From contig CM040447.1 in assembly GCA_022749755.1 (NCBI GenBank), forward strand, positions 3,990,545 through 4,054,544: 64,000 bases of DNA, read 5' to 3'. Under the pieces are notes generated by a model. The model was not told the origin of the DNA. It worked only from the letters and a program-made list of their open reading frames with translations, and made no database searches. The DNA is from Azadirachta indica (lineage: Eukaryota > Streptophyta > Magnoliopsida > Sapindales > Meliaceae). The first letter of the stretch is position 1, and each line of letters opens with the position of its first letter. This document shows positions 50,356-62,959 of the stretch, piece by piece. The translations under genes were made by a program, and so were the position numbers.

Positions 50356-51839
50356 ATGGATAGTGACTTTGTTAACCAATACGGTATATATGCTCTCTCC
50401 TTCTGTTCTTCATAACTTTTTTGCAGCTTATTTTCTTAATCTCGGTTACTAAACTTTTTACTTAATAAATTTTACAGCAATGGACAGTGTCTTTCTTAAC
50501 GAAGATGGTATGTTCTCTCCTGTTTGTTCATCACTTTTTCAGCTTATTTTCTTAATCTCAGTCATTAAATTCACTTAATTAATATAATTTAACAGCAATT
50601 TCAAAGTCCATTTCGCATGTTCCACCGTCTCATTACGTAGTCAAAATTGTTTCATTTTCATTGCTTACCGGGAAAGAGGTGGAGAAATATGAATCTGGGG
50701 AATTTGAAGTTGGAGGCTACAAGTGGTATAATATTAGTCTTCTAAATTGTCATCGATAAATCAAGTTCCTAATATTTTCATCTTATTGCAATTTCATGGT
50801 TACAGGAAACTTGTTATATACCCAAGTGGAAACAAGCGCAGGAATGTGAAGGACCACATCTCTCTCTACTTATCAATAGCAGACACAAATTCGCTTAGTT
50901 TCGGTTGGGAGGTTTATTTAGTTTACCGGCTCTTCTTGTTTGATCATAACCAAGACAAGTACTTGATACTTCAAGGTTGTCATGTTTTATCAATTAGTGA
51001 CTATTTCTTTCTTATTAGTCAACTTGGTATTGCAATGATTTTTTTTTTCCTTATCATGTTATAGATGCAATGGGAAAGGAAAGAAGGTTTCATGGGTTGA
51101 AGCTTGATTGGGGTTTTGATCAATTTATCTCGCTTAAAGACTTGAAAGATTGTTCGAAAGGATACCTAGTTGAGGATACGTGTGTTTTTGGTGTAGAAGT
51201 CTTTGTTAAAGAAAGGAACCCTAGGAAAGGAGAGTGTCTGTCAATGATACAAAATACATCAAGTTCTACGTATGAATGGCGGATCAGAAACTTTTCAAAG
51301 CTGGAAGCAGCACAAGATTCAGAAGTGTTCACTGCCGGAGATCACAAATGGTATTATATCAAACACTAAACTTGTTAATGAATTGTACAAATATAGTTAA
51401 ATTTCACTTCATTACGTTAATTGTTTCAGGAGGATAAGGCTCTATCCAAGGGGAGATGAAAGTGCTAGGGGCAGGCATCTTTCTGTGTTCTTGGTTTTGG
51501 CAGATTCAAGGGTTAAAAAAATATATACAAAATACAAATTGAGCATTCTGTATCAAGCATTTGGCGTAAAGAACAAGACCTTTATTGGTAATGAAAAATT
51601 CGTTATGTCTATGTAATATCAATTAGAATGGAATCTTTGTACGAAACAAAATATGATATTCTAACACAGGATGTTGGTTTCTCTTTGCAGATGAAGCCTT
51701 TGTCGGAGCATTAGGATCGGGTTGTTCCGAATTCGTTGAACTCAGTTACTTGAATGACTCTGAGAATGGGTTACTGGTGCACGATATGTGTGTGGTGGAA
51801 GTAGAGCTGACTGTGCTTGGAATTTGCAATTCAATCTAG
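50356..51839 (+). CDS. Protein with two MATH (TRAF-like) domains
   Basis: Cytosolic adaptor-type protein; MATH domains bind partner proteins and in plants many belong to an expanded TRAF-like family linked to proteolysis and defence. Coding exons: 50356-50383, 50478-50507, 50596-50725, 50806-50975, 51065-51350, 51430-51587, 51691-51839; GT-AG, frame kept, 316 aa. First MATH domain about residues 31-168 (SHYVVKIVSFSLL ... ESGEFEVGGYKWKLVIYPSG ... YLVEDTCVFGVEVFV). Second about 188-312 (TYEWRIRNFSKLE ... FTAGDHKWRIRLYPRGDE ... GLLVHDMCVVEVEL). The two mini-exons coding MDSDFVNQY and AMDSVFLNED are duplicates of each other, so either ATG (50356 or 50480) could start translation. No lesions seen. 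Ubiquitin hydrolase or BTB domains are absent. Confidence 0.93.
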
Positions 51840-52800
51840 CAAGTGCTCGTTAGAAGAAAATATGACAACACTATATAGTTATACGTTAATAATAAAATAA
51901 TAAAGTGAATATAATTGTCTTGCATGTAACAATTATTTAAAAATAACAAATTAGTTAAAGTAAAAATTTTAGTATTTTAACTTTGTAAATATAATTTTAT
52001 TGATTATTAATTTGTTTTTATTTGCAGCTGAAACAATAGCCAAACTATTTTTGATAAAGCTAGCCAGCTGTTGTGTCATGGACGTGGATAAAAGGTGACA
52101 TTATTATTGAAATATCATATATATAATATGGTGTAATAACATTTTTGTCCTTCAACTTCTGAAAAATAACAAATAGAGATACAGTTTTCAAGAGTTGAAC
52201 AAATTTATCCCCAACATGTATTATATATATACATAGTTAATTGAATGGTAAATCAATGTTTTCAACCTAATTAGAGATCCAAACGAAAAATTTTTGTGGT
52301 CAAGGGGCCAAGACTCATGGCAACATCGAAAAAGGGATCCACCTGATTAACTTTTTCTTGCTTTTCTCACCTCACAATCATATCCTTCCCAAACTTAAAT
52401 GCGTAACCAAATTCGAAACCTATTCACTAGCAAGACCGGTTCAAAACTCATTCAAGAAAAATAACAAACTCTGGACATTTCCAATGACAAGGATGCTTGT
52501 ATTTAATCGGTTTGATGGTATGAAATTGCCGAATTAGTCAATATCATAAATCGATGATAAGAATAACAAATACCATGGTAGTGGCGTATATAATCGGAAC
52601 TCATGACTAGGCTTTCTTTGTCTCTTTTTCTTCGATTTTGCATTTGAATGAAATAGTAATTATAAAAGTGAAATAGAAGCACGTTTATAGTGAGATTTTA
52701 GAATACTGAATTTGTCTTAATGTGATGATTTTGAGTTTGGCAGCTAAGTCTTAATTTGACTTTCTTCAAACAGTGAAATAGAAGCCTTAACTATAACATA
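51840..52800. other. 3' flank of the MATH gene, no further gene
   Basis: Includes probable 3' UTR; a possible acceptor (tttgcag, 52027) hints at a spliced 3' UTR. The remainder is AT-rich and unrecognised. Confidence 0.4.
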
Positions 52801-52807
52801 TTATATA

Positions 52808-53046
52808 TAGGAGTAAGATCAGCAGTTCTTTTATTTTACACAAAATCTTATATCAGTTATAAATCGTTAGATATTAATATATCTAACAGTTGAAATTACA
52901 TCTGATATATGTATTAATTATAAATACATTAATTATGCATTAGTTGTATAGTCAGATGCAATCTCAACTGTTGATGTGCCTATATCAAACAGTTTACAAT
53001 TGATGTAAAATTTTGTGTAAAATAAAGGGGCTATTAATTCTACCCC
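52808..53046. mobile_element. Foldback MITE
   Basis: The left half (cttttattttacacaaaatc ... gttagatattaatatatc ... cattaattatgcatt) pairs imperfectly with the reverse complement of the right half (ccctttattttacacaaaattttacatc... as read on the minus strand). Non-coding, about 240 bp. Related half-units occur at 37855-38130. Confidence 0.6.
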
Positions 53047-53049
53047 CAT

Positions 53050-54105
53050 ATATATATATATATATATATAATTCTTTCGTAAAGTTCTTTAAGGTGACGG
53101 CTAAGCATAAATAATACTAATTATAAATACATATTGTTGAATATATAAATTTATTCTTGCAAATTAATGTGATGGTGTTTTATTTTTATCAAATATTTTA
53201 TATTTTTATGAGAGTAAGAGAAAAAATAAATTGTATATGGCAACTGTATAATCTTATTACATTAAATTATAATACCAAAAATTATCAAATTATTATAATA
53301 CCAAAAATTAACCTAAATTTGGCAAATCATACTTTATAAATAGTTAGAATTCCTTGTTGCTATGTTCTAGTTAGATATCTATATTATTTGATTTTTCAAA
53401 ATAAATAATTTAAAAGATAGAAACTTAAAAAATGTTTGAGTGCAAACTAACTACTAGCTATTTGGATTGCAACATGGTATAAATACATGGAACGGATTGT
53501 TCTTCATGGTTGAAGGTATGTAATTAAATCTACCTGCCTTTTCGAAGTAGTGTTGATGAAGTGGGTAAGTGGCAGCATTATAAAATATATTTATACATAT
53601 ATAGTACAATAAATTAATTAGCATTTATTATGGCTGCTAGGTTGATATCTTGTTGATGTTAATTTGTTTCAAAATAGTATATTCCATCGCGTTCTTTCAT
53701 GAAAAGTAGTCACTTCTGGAGTCTTATTAGACTTCTTTTTTAACTAATAACTATATAAACATATATTACATGTTGATCTTGTTGATTAAAATTTGTATTT
53801 ATAATTACTATTGTTTTATGGATATGTCTATCTTCAATTAACAATTTTGCCTATGTATTATATGAATCATCTAACTAACAATAAAGATTTGTTTGGTATG
53901 ATTTTTTTGGGTAAAGTTTATTGTAATAAAATTTTCACAAATAAGAGTTTTTATAAGCATAATTTTAATGAAAATTTATTAATTATTTGGGTGCTGTAAA
54001 AAATTTTAGTAGAAATTGTATAATTATTTGATGGACAAATTTTTAAAAAACTTTATTATAAGAAAATATGTAAAATCTTTAAAATAAAATAAAGCATCAC
54101 ATATC
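53050..54105. other. AT-rich intergenic stretch
   Basis: Short (TA)n run at 53049-53070; otherwise low-complexity AT-rich DNA with short meaningless open frames. Nothing recognised. Confidence 0.5.
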
Positions 54106-56078
54106 ATTTAAACTTATAGAAAGATTGAAAATTTTCTAACATTAAAATCTCAAAAATTTGTGTTTCTTTTTCAATAGAAGTAAAACAATTTGTTTAATTC
54201 TTAAAAAACCCTTCTTCAATAACAAACAAATAGAAAAAAAAATCTTTTGGCATTAAAATGTTTATTTATCGGATTAAAAAGTCATACCAAACAAATATAA
54301 TTGTATAATATAAAATTATTTCTTTGTCTCTCTATCCCATTTAGTTATAAATCTATATATTGCTAATAAATAAATTTTTTCTATTAAGTTTATAATTTTT
54401 TTAATGATTATTGTAGAAGGCTGAATAATTTAGGTTTGGTTAAAGTTAAAGCTTAGAAAATAATGGAAAGCGCATTTAAATTCTTCACAAATATTCAAGC
54501 GGAGAGGGCCCAACAAGTAGAAATTCAAAAAAGAAACTCACAGCTTTTATCCATCGATTAGATTTTCAATATAAATTAGAACTAAGATAGAACAAAAATG
54601 ATAAAAAGTCTAATTTAAATAAAGTTAAGATAGGACTAGTATAAAAGGGAAAAAAAAAGGGCGGGGAAGGGTTGGTGGGGTGAGAGGACTTTTTTCATAC
54701 TTAAAATAAATTTATTAGTTGATATCCACTAACTAAATTTGGTATCAACAATTATTGACATCTAAAAATTGCCATCATAATTGAGTTCCATATATAAAAT
54801 TAATGTTTTAAATGTAGTTGTATGTTAAAAATTGTTAATGCCTAAAGATTGACTTTGAGCCCAAACCTGAATTGAAGGCTAAACTACATCATTTGATAAG
54901 GTAATACATAAAGAGCACAAATGGATGCAAGGTAATACGTAATTAGTGGTAGATTCTTGAACCCTAAAACTTTTTGCCTAAATTGATTTCTTGTTATTGA
55001 ATTGCCCTCTTAGACTATTTATATTTCCTTTCTTTATTTTAAGGAGAATGCGCATTACCCCATTATTTTTTGAGTTAATATTCCATTACTTTCCTATATT
55101 TTCTTTAATATCCCATCACTCTCTTGAATTTTGATTTTATCCTTCAATATTTCAAATATTTTTTATTTTACTATTTTGTAAACCAAATGAACTGAAGGGT
55201 AAAATCGAAAAAAAAAATCATGAGATGATAGGGTATTAGATAAAATATAGAGAAGTAATAGGGTATTGACTGAAAAAGCAGGTGGGTAATAGACATTCTC
55301 CCTTTATTTTATTTAGTTAGACTTAATCTTATTTAAATTGTTTCGTGTTCATATTAGGATTTTTGCTTTTATTCTAAGGTTTAGAGATAAGAAAACATTA
55401 ATCTAACCTATTCTCTATGAGATTAACTTTGTTGGAATACCTATCACGCTACAAGAGAGTTTTAATTTAATTCTAAAACACTTGATTTAAGGTTACTAGA
55501 ATTTTACATAATATTCTGAACTCCAAGATTCAATGACTAAATTATTGTAAGAGTGCACTCCCAAATGCAGTAATTTAGAACAAGAACTTAGTGTTTATAG
55601 ATGATGAAATGAAAAATGAAAACATGGAAAGTCAAACTAGGCACTCTCTTCTTCATATTATATTCCAAATGGTTGAGAATCACTCTCTTTATTAGGTGAA
55701 TAAGGCCATAAAAAATTTAATTATGATGTTCTTTATTACCATATTTAATTTTGCAAAAAATCATATGATAACTTACGTTTGTTTGAATTTAAAAGTTGAA
55801 TTGAAACATATAACTTCTATAAAATTAAAATCATATTTGATGTTTTAACAACAAAATTAAAAACAAAATCAAATTTGAATTTCGCAACATTTATATGTTG
55901 AACAAATGAAATTAAATTGTCATATAACTCAATATTAACTCAAATAGAATTGTCTCGAGTTTGCTCTTTCAATGAGAGAGTTTCTTATAGCTTGATACTA
56001 GCTTAAAATACATTTTTTGTGTTTACAATGTCCTTGTATAATTATGTGTTTTGGAATACCACACTATAAATATACAAG

Positions 56079-56080
<2 letters not shown>
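54106..56080. repeat. Tandem duplication, copy 1 (segments A1 and B1)
   Basis: A1 (54106-54930) matches A2 (56127-56962), and B1 (54940-56080) matches B2 (59057-59919) with few differences. A1 and B1 are adjacent, so the ancestral unit is A-B, about 1.7 kb without later insertions. Copy 1 carries an extra 270 bp (a MITE) that copy 2 lacks. No coding content recognised in A or B. Confidence 0.9.
55041..55301. mobile_element. Foldback MITE with 9-bp target duplication
   Basis: About 260 bp with long imperfect inverted arms (ggagaatgcgcattacccc ... against ggagaatgtctattaccca ... read on the minus strand) extending nearly to the centre. Flanked by ctttatttt at 55032-55040 and 55302-55310. The duplicated segment B2 shows the uninterrupted site (ctttattttatttagtt near 59148), proving insertion after the duplication, or loss in B2. 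The 9-bp duplication points to Mutator-type transposition. Confidence 0.88.
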
Positions 56081-56122
<42 letters not shown>

Positions 56123-56126
56123 CATA
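56081..56126. repeat. (CT)n(TA)n microsatellite at the duplication junction
   Basis: Ten or so CT units then ten TA units exactly between B1 and A2. A shorter (TA)n run follows B2 at 59920-59934. Confidence 0.93.
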
Positions 56127-56962
56127 TAATTTAAACTTATAAAAAGATTGAAAATTTTCTAAAATCTATATCTCAAAAATTCGGGTTTCTTTCAATACAA
56201 GTAAAACAATTTGTTCAATTCTTAAAAAAACCCTTCTTCAATAACAAACAAATAGAAAAAAAAAATCTTTTAGCATTAAAATGGTTATTTAACAGATTAA
56301 AAAGTCATACCAAACAAATATAATTATATAATATAAAATTATTTCTTTGTCTCTCTAATCCCATTTAGTCATAAATCTGTATATTACTAATAAATAAATT
56401 TTATCTATTAAGTTTATTTGTCCATATTATAATTTTTTTAATCATTGTAGAAGGCTGAATAATTTAGGTTTGCTTTAAGTTAAAGCTTAGAAAAAAATGG
56501 ACAGCTCATTTAAATTCTTCACAAATATTCGAGTGGATAGGGCCCAACAAGTAGAAATTCAAAAAAGAAACTCAACTTTTATCCATCAATTAGATTTCTA
56601 ATAAAAAATAAAAATAAAATAGAACAAAAATGATAAAAAATCTAATTTAAATAAGAATAAGATAGGACTAGTATAAAAAAAAAAAAAACGGCGGGGTGAG
56701 GAGAAGCGGGGTGAGAGGACTATTTTCATATTTAAATAAATTTATTAGTTGATATTAACTATCGAAATTCGATATCAATAATTATTTACATCTAAAAATT
56801 GCCATCATAATTGATTTCCATATATAAAATTAATGTTTTAAATGTAGCATTTATATGTTAAAATTTGTTAATATCTAAAAATTGACTTTGAGCCCAAGCT
56901 TGAATTGAAGGCTAAACTACGTTTTGATTAGATAATACATAAAGCACACAAATCAACGCAAG
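56127..56962. repeat. Tandem duplication, copy 2, segment A2
   Basis: Counterpart of A1, offset 2021 bases. Ends at cacaaatcaacgcaag, where copy 1 continues into B1 but copy 2 continues into about 2.1 kb of other DNA. Confidence 0.9.
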
Positions 56963-59056
56963 TTACTTTTTGAGATTTAAATTGTGAGTTGTGGTGTGGA
57001 AGGAAAAATAAGATTAAATTTGACCTAAATAAACATAATGACTTAAAGGATTTATTATGTGATTAGGTTACCGTATAAGGAACACAAAAATCTAAAAAAT
57101 TTTAGAGTATATCTTTTTAGGCTTAAAACTTTATTTTAATTAATTTATAATTATTAAAATAAGTATTTTAATATAAATACAAGTTTTTAAACATCTTTTA
57201 TATTATGATTAAATTACATATAATTTTATTCTTAAACAAGGACTTGTCTTACAAAGATAACTTCCATTAAATGAGGATACTATGATCTAATTATGTTCCA
57301 CTATAATTACACATTACGCACTATATAAAGAGGTATTATTCCACGTACAAAACATCTTAGAATCCTTAAATCATGACCTAGGGAGAGAGAGATAGATGAC
57401 TAAAATCACAAGACAGAATAAACACCTTTGTTGGTGGGAAAATTTCCTCTTAAGTTCATGTCTCTTTAACTAAAACATTGAGTCAGAAAAGGATAACATT
57501 GGTGATACCTGCACAGAATGTCTTTATCCCATAGCAAAGTTAAAAAACATATACGCAATAACATAAAGGCAAATTTAAAAGAAAAAGTTAAGTTAAGCCA
57601 ATTTCATAATATGCTGATGTTTTCTTTCGACAATACCAGTCTGTTCGAGAGTTCCTGGACAAGAAATTTGGAGAGTTATGCCACTTTCTGAGTAATTTAA
57701 GAAGAACATTAATGTAAAATCACCAATGTTGGGGATTTGTACCTGACCTAACTTGGTTAAGAATTAACTCTGACTTGACCTGAACAAGAGCTTAGACCAA
57801 CTGGAGCTCGTCCTTACCCGAACCTAAGCTGAACATATTCATATAAAGAGATCAGAGAAATAACCAAAGCTCAAGTTAGGAAAAATGTTGCCACCTGAGG
57901 GATAATATATAACGGATAAAAAGATGGTTAATGAGAGAAATCATGCCAATAATTGCCCATTACCCTACGTTAAAGACTCTTAAAATTTTTGTTACGACAA
58001 TAGAATCAGACCACTGCCTTAAAGGATCAAATATAAGAAAGGTGAAAAGGAAGGATAGGTATTAGATTTCTAAACCCCAAAAACATAAACTTTCTAATAT
58101 TCTCACTTATGATTCCTTCATTATTTCTACAAAAAAATCTTCTTTGACTTAAGCATTGAAGAGTTTTTGCTAGGAAAATTGACTTTCTCTTGATTGTTAT
58201 TTGTTTTATAGATTAATAAGTACGAGGAGAAGGAATCATTATTGGATATCAAGGCTTACAAAAATCGGTATCAACAACCAATACCATCGCTTTGAGCAAT
58301 CTTAATCCTTTTATCAAATCGATTTTTAATTTGATTATGAAATTTAAGAAAATAACCAAAGAAACCAAAATTTTTCCTTTAGGGAAACAACCACATATAA
58401 CATGAACAATCATCAACTTGGCAATCTTTAAGTCACCCAGAGTTCGAGAGCAAGAGTTCCAAGAAGGTCATTCTCTAGAAGGGTGTTTTTTCCTTCTATC
58501 TTTATGGCTCTTTCTTTTATTTTTATTTTCATTATTTTCTTTAGTTGTTAAACTTTCCTTGTTAAGACTAGGGATGAAATCTTAATTATATCTTTCATGG
58601 TTTTATGTTAAGTTAAGACTTCTAGACTTCATTAGGTTGATTTTAATTCATATTGTGATTAAAGATTATTATTGCATATTTAAATAATATAAGACTGCTT
58701 TTAATGATTTAGATTGTAATATATTGATTCAAGATTTCAAGACCAAACAAATCCCTTTTCTTGAATTCTTCTCATATGCATGAATTTTGATAATATGATA
58801 ACAACACCAATTAATTTTATTGTTATTGCATAATTTTCTTATTTTCATAATGTCTAATGCATTCTTGGCATGATAATAATAGCCCACACTAAACGTTATT
58901 ACATATTTTGGAATAGATGATTTTAAATCTCACACCATATTTCAATTCATAATCAATGAAAAACTAATGCATGTGATTAAGTTGCATGTTAAAAGAATTG
59001 TTACAATATTAAGTTGCTACAATTTTTTTATTACAAATTTATGCAATGAAAGTGAT
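56963..59056. other. DNA separating A2 and B2, with a Gypsy LTR fragment
   Basis: 57720-58275 resembles the end of a Gypsy LTR: ttggggatttgtacctgacc, pcc-rich repeats of acctgaacaagagc type, and ctttgacttaagcattgaag (58146), shared with the LTR at 39489-40430. 58200-58290 matches the text after it there (gattaataagtacgag ... gaatcattattggatatca). The rest is AT-rich. Either an insertion into copy 2 or a part deleted from copy 1. Confidence 0.55.
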
Positions 59057-59919
59057 AATTAGTGTTAGATTCTTGAACCCTAGAACTTTTTGCCTTAATT
59101 GATTTCTTGTTCTTGAATTGCCCTCTTAGACTATTTCTATTTGCTTTCTTTATTTTATTTAGTTAGACTTAATCTTATTTAGATTGTTTTGCATTCATAT
59201 TAGGATTTTTGCTTCTATTCTAAGGTTTAGAGATAAGAAAACATTAATCTAACCTATTCTCTATGAGATTGACTTTGTTGGAACATCTATCATACTACAA
59301 GCGAGTTTTAATTTAATTTTAAAACACTTGATTTAAGGTTACTAGAATTTTACATTACACTTTGAACTCCAAGATTCAATGACTAAATTATTGTAAGCGT
59401 GCACTCCCAAATATAAGAATTTAGAACAAGAACTTAGTGTTTATAGATGATGAAATGAAAAATGAAAACATGGAAAGTCAAACTAGGCACTCTCTTCTTC
59501 TTATTATATTCCAAGTGGTTGAGCATCCCTCTCTTTATTAGGTGAATAAGGCCATAAAAAATTTAATTATGATGTTGTTTATTACCATATTTGATTTTGC
59601 AAAAAATCATATGATAACTTACGTTTGTTTGAATTTAAAAGTTGAATTGAAACATATAACTTCCATAAAATTAAAATAATATTTGATGTTTTAACAACAA
59701 AATTAAAAAGAAATCAAATTTGAATTTCGCAACATTTATTTGTTGAACAAATGAAATTAAATTGTCATATAACTCAATATTAACTCAAATAGAAGTTTTC
59801 TGTTTCAATGAGAGATTTTCTTATAGCTTGATACTAGCTTAAAATACATTTTCTATGAGTTTACAATCTCTATGTATAATTATGTTTTTGGGAATACCAC
59901 AGTATAAATATCCAAGCAT
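59057..59919. repeat. Tandem duplication, copy 2, segment B2
   Basis: Counterpart of B1 lacking the MITE; 863 bp against 1141 bp in B1, the difference being the MITE plus one target copy. Confidence 0.9.
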
Positions 59920-60015
59920 ATATATATATATATAACCCAACTTAATTATATATGCATATTTGGAGAGTAATTTCACTCAATTAATTTGCTCATACATAGC
60001 ATCTTACATGACTTC

Positions 60016-60170
60016 CACTACAAGAAAAATGGCCTTTTGTGGCTAATTTTCAATTCGTCGCAAAAATGTATTTTTTGCAATTGATTTGCAATAGAACGCA
60101 ATTTCGTCCCAAAAAAATGTATTATTTGCGATTGAATTCAAATGTCGCTGCAAAAAAAATGGCGCTTAAT
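60016..60170 (+). repeat. CACTA terminal and subterminal repeats
   Basis: Terminal cactacaagaaaaatgg, then repeated words gcaattgatttgcaat, gcgattgaattcaaat and tcgcaaaaatgtatt/tcccaaaaaaatgtatt, the usual binding sites of the element's own DNA-binding protein. Confidence 0.8.
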
Positions 60171-60899
60171 TTTATTACTAGATGACGTCATTTTGGAAAA
60201 AATATTTTATTAAAAATTGAATATTATGATTTTGTTTATTATGTACCAGTCCTTAATAAATAGTACTAAAATGTTTAACGATATAAAAGTAATGTTAAAA
60301 ATTAATTATTAAGATATTGAAGATAATAATATTATTTTACATGAAAATTTCACTTTTTCTTTTTTTATGTTAAAATCATTTTTACATTAAATTCATTTTT
60401 TCCCCCAAATCAAAATTATCTCCAAAATCAAATCTACTCATTGACTCCCTCTCAGCTTGCCAATGCCAGGTATGCCGTCATTAGCTTGTCAACGCCAGGT
60501 AAGCCGTTAGTTTAAGTGTTTCTTTTGTTCAAATTTTTGGAAATTCTATATGATATAATGCAAATTTGATATGAATTTGATTTAATCCTTTTAGGTTTTT
60601 AGTGTTGATCTTTAGTGTGTGTGTTTCTGAATGCATATTCAAGCTTGTGCATGTAATATGTGATTTAGTTTCACTTTTCTTTGTTAAATTCATTTTCTAT
60701 TTGTGGCGGTCATATTTGACTTGTGTAAGAAAATGTGAGGATGAAGCAGTAATTTGATAGCCTCCTCTTTGACCTAAAATTTCTTCTTCTTCTAAATGGA
60801 TGTGATTTGGCATGATTTGGCATGATTTGATATGATATGATATGATATGATGATTTGCATAACATGATAAATGATTTTATTATAAATATTTTTGTGGTG

Positions 60900-62539
60900 C
60901 ATTGAAGGAAGTAGATGTGGGCAAACGTTGGAACGATCTATCAAATAGGGTTTTTGATTACCATATTAATAGAGTAGAAAAGTTTTTGGATTTTGCTTTT
61001 GCCAAAAAAGTCGATGATGCAAGGATTTACTGTTCTTGTAAGAAGTGCTATGATCGTTATTTTATTATATGCAAGGTAGGTAGGGAACATATAATAGTGA
61101 ATGGTTTTTTGTCAATGTATAAAAACTGAACTGAGCATGGCGAGTGTTATTTAGTTGTTGGTGATAATATGGCAAGTCATGATTCAGTTGTTGATGATGA
61201 CCTGGTTGGAATGCTATATAAGACTAGAGGTATGCTATATATGGATTTTAGTGACAATGAGAATATTTCGATGGAAATAAACCATAGTGAAGGGCTAGAT
61301 CTTGAAACTACTAAGTTTTTAAAATTGCTTCAAGAGGCAGAGTTACCATTATATCCAAACTGTAAGAAGTTCACAACATTATCACTCATTGTCCGACTCT
61401 TGCATCTGAAAGTGATTTCTAGTTGGGCAGATAAACCATCCACAATGTCATTACGATTACTTAAAAAAGCTTTTCTTGATGATGTAAAATTGCCAAATTC
61501 ATATTATGAGGTTAAAAAAATCACTAACGACTTAGGTTTCACATGTAAGACATGGGATGTATGTCCCAATAATTATATGTTGTTTGGAAATGAGGATAAG
61601 AAACTTGATCATTGTAGCATATGTGAGACATCTAGATATAAATATTGTGATGGTGATCTTAATGATGCTCAAGGTAGAAAGATACCGACCAAACAAGTTA
61701 GGTATTTTCCAATTATTGCAATATTGCAAGGATTGTTTATGTCATAAAAAATAGCTTCATTGATGAAATGGCATGCAGAGGGGCATGGTAATGATGGTGT
61801 ATTAAGGCATCCTGCTGATTCTTTTATTTGGAAGATATTTGATGAAAAAAATAATTATTTTACTAGTGATAGTTGGAATATAAGGCTTGGTTTAGCAGTA
61901 GATGGTTTTAACCCATTTAAAAGTATGTCAGTATCGCATAGTACATGGCCTGTTGTATTAACGCCTTATAATGTCACCATGGATGTGGATGAAACAACCT
62001 TTCTTCATTTTATCAATGCTTATAAATGGTCTTAAAGACCCAAATAATAAGATTGACGTGTTTTTACAACTTTTGATTGATGATTTGAAAGAATTGTGGT
62101 ATGAAGGTGTACTTACTTATGAGGCATCAATTAATCAAATGTTCAAACTACATGCAACATTGCTTTCTACTATTAGTAATTTTCTTGTATATGGTAATTT
62201 GTCAGGTTGGTGTACCAAAGGTGAGAAAGCATGTTCTTGTTGCAATAAGAACACTAGATCTCATTGGTTGTTGCATGGGAAGAAGTTTTGCTATATGGCT
62301 CACAAGAATGGGGTCATGCACCACCCAAATTTTTTGGAGCTGACGTGAGAAAACAAGTAAATGACATAATTAATGAGTACATAAAGGAAGATCTTCTAAA
62401 GATAAAGAGGGTTAAGATTGGTGATGGAAGTGATGGAACTAATTGGAAGAAAAAGAGCATCCTTTTTGAACTACTATATTGGGAGCATAATTTAATTCAT
62501 CATAATCTGATGGGTTATTGTAAGTTTGATGAGTTTTAG
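60900..62539 (+). pseudogene. CACTA TNP2-like transposase, truncated
   Basis: Transposase-associated domain first: KRWNDLSNRVFDYHINRVEK, FLDFAF, IYCSCKKCYD, then GFLSMYKN followed by a stop in place of Trp, and TEHGECY. Then ETTKFLKLLQEAELPLYPNC, FTCKTWDVCPNNYMLFGNED, HCSICETSRY. A TAA stop precedes KIASLMKWHAEGHGNDGVLR. The TNP2 core follows: HPADSFIWKIF, LGLAVDGFNPF, WPVVLTPYN. After a frameshift near 62020 come GLKDPNNKIDVFLQLLIDDL, WCTKGEKACSCCNKNTRSHW; after another shift FELLYWEHNLIHHNL. It breaks off there, so the whole C-terminal half is missing. Confidence 0.9.
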
Positions 62540-62959
62540 GTTTACTTTGATTTTCAATTTTATATCAACAACAATATTGATGCTATGAAATAAGAATGAT
62601 ATCTAATAAATATATATTCTAATTGGGAAATTTGTTTTTGTCCATGTTTGATCATTATAATGGTTGGTTATACAGCCGTGGTGGGTTCTTTAATACTGTT
62701 TTGCTCTATTTTTGTCCTTTAAAACTCTGATTTTACTTCTTTTTGTTAATGGTTTTTCTATAGCTTACATTTTGTTTAGAGATGTGATCATTGTCAACGA
62801 TCTTAAAGTTAATGTTTCAAAATATTTTTATGCTCTTTGAGTTTATATATTACCCAGTGGAAAGGTTAATGTATATGCAGGAGTCATTCAATTTTATAAG
62901 GAATGCTAAGCTAAGCTAATCATCCATTTTTCCTTTTAATATATGTATCTTTTGTTTTA

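Noticed and set aside
50747..51064. Open frame starting before and running past a MATH exon
   Set aside because: It reads through flanking intron sequence; the true exon is 50806-50975 as shown by splice sites and domain match.
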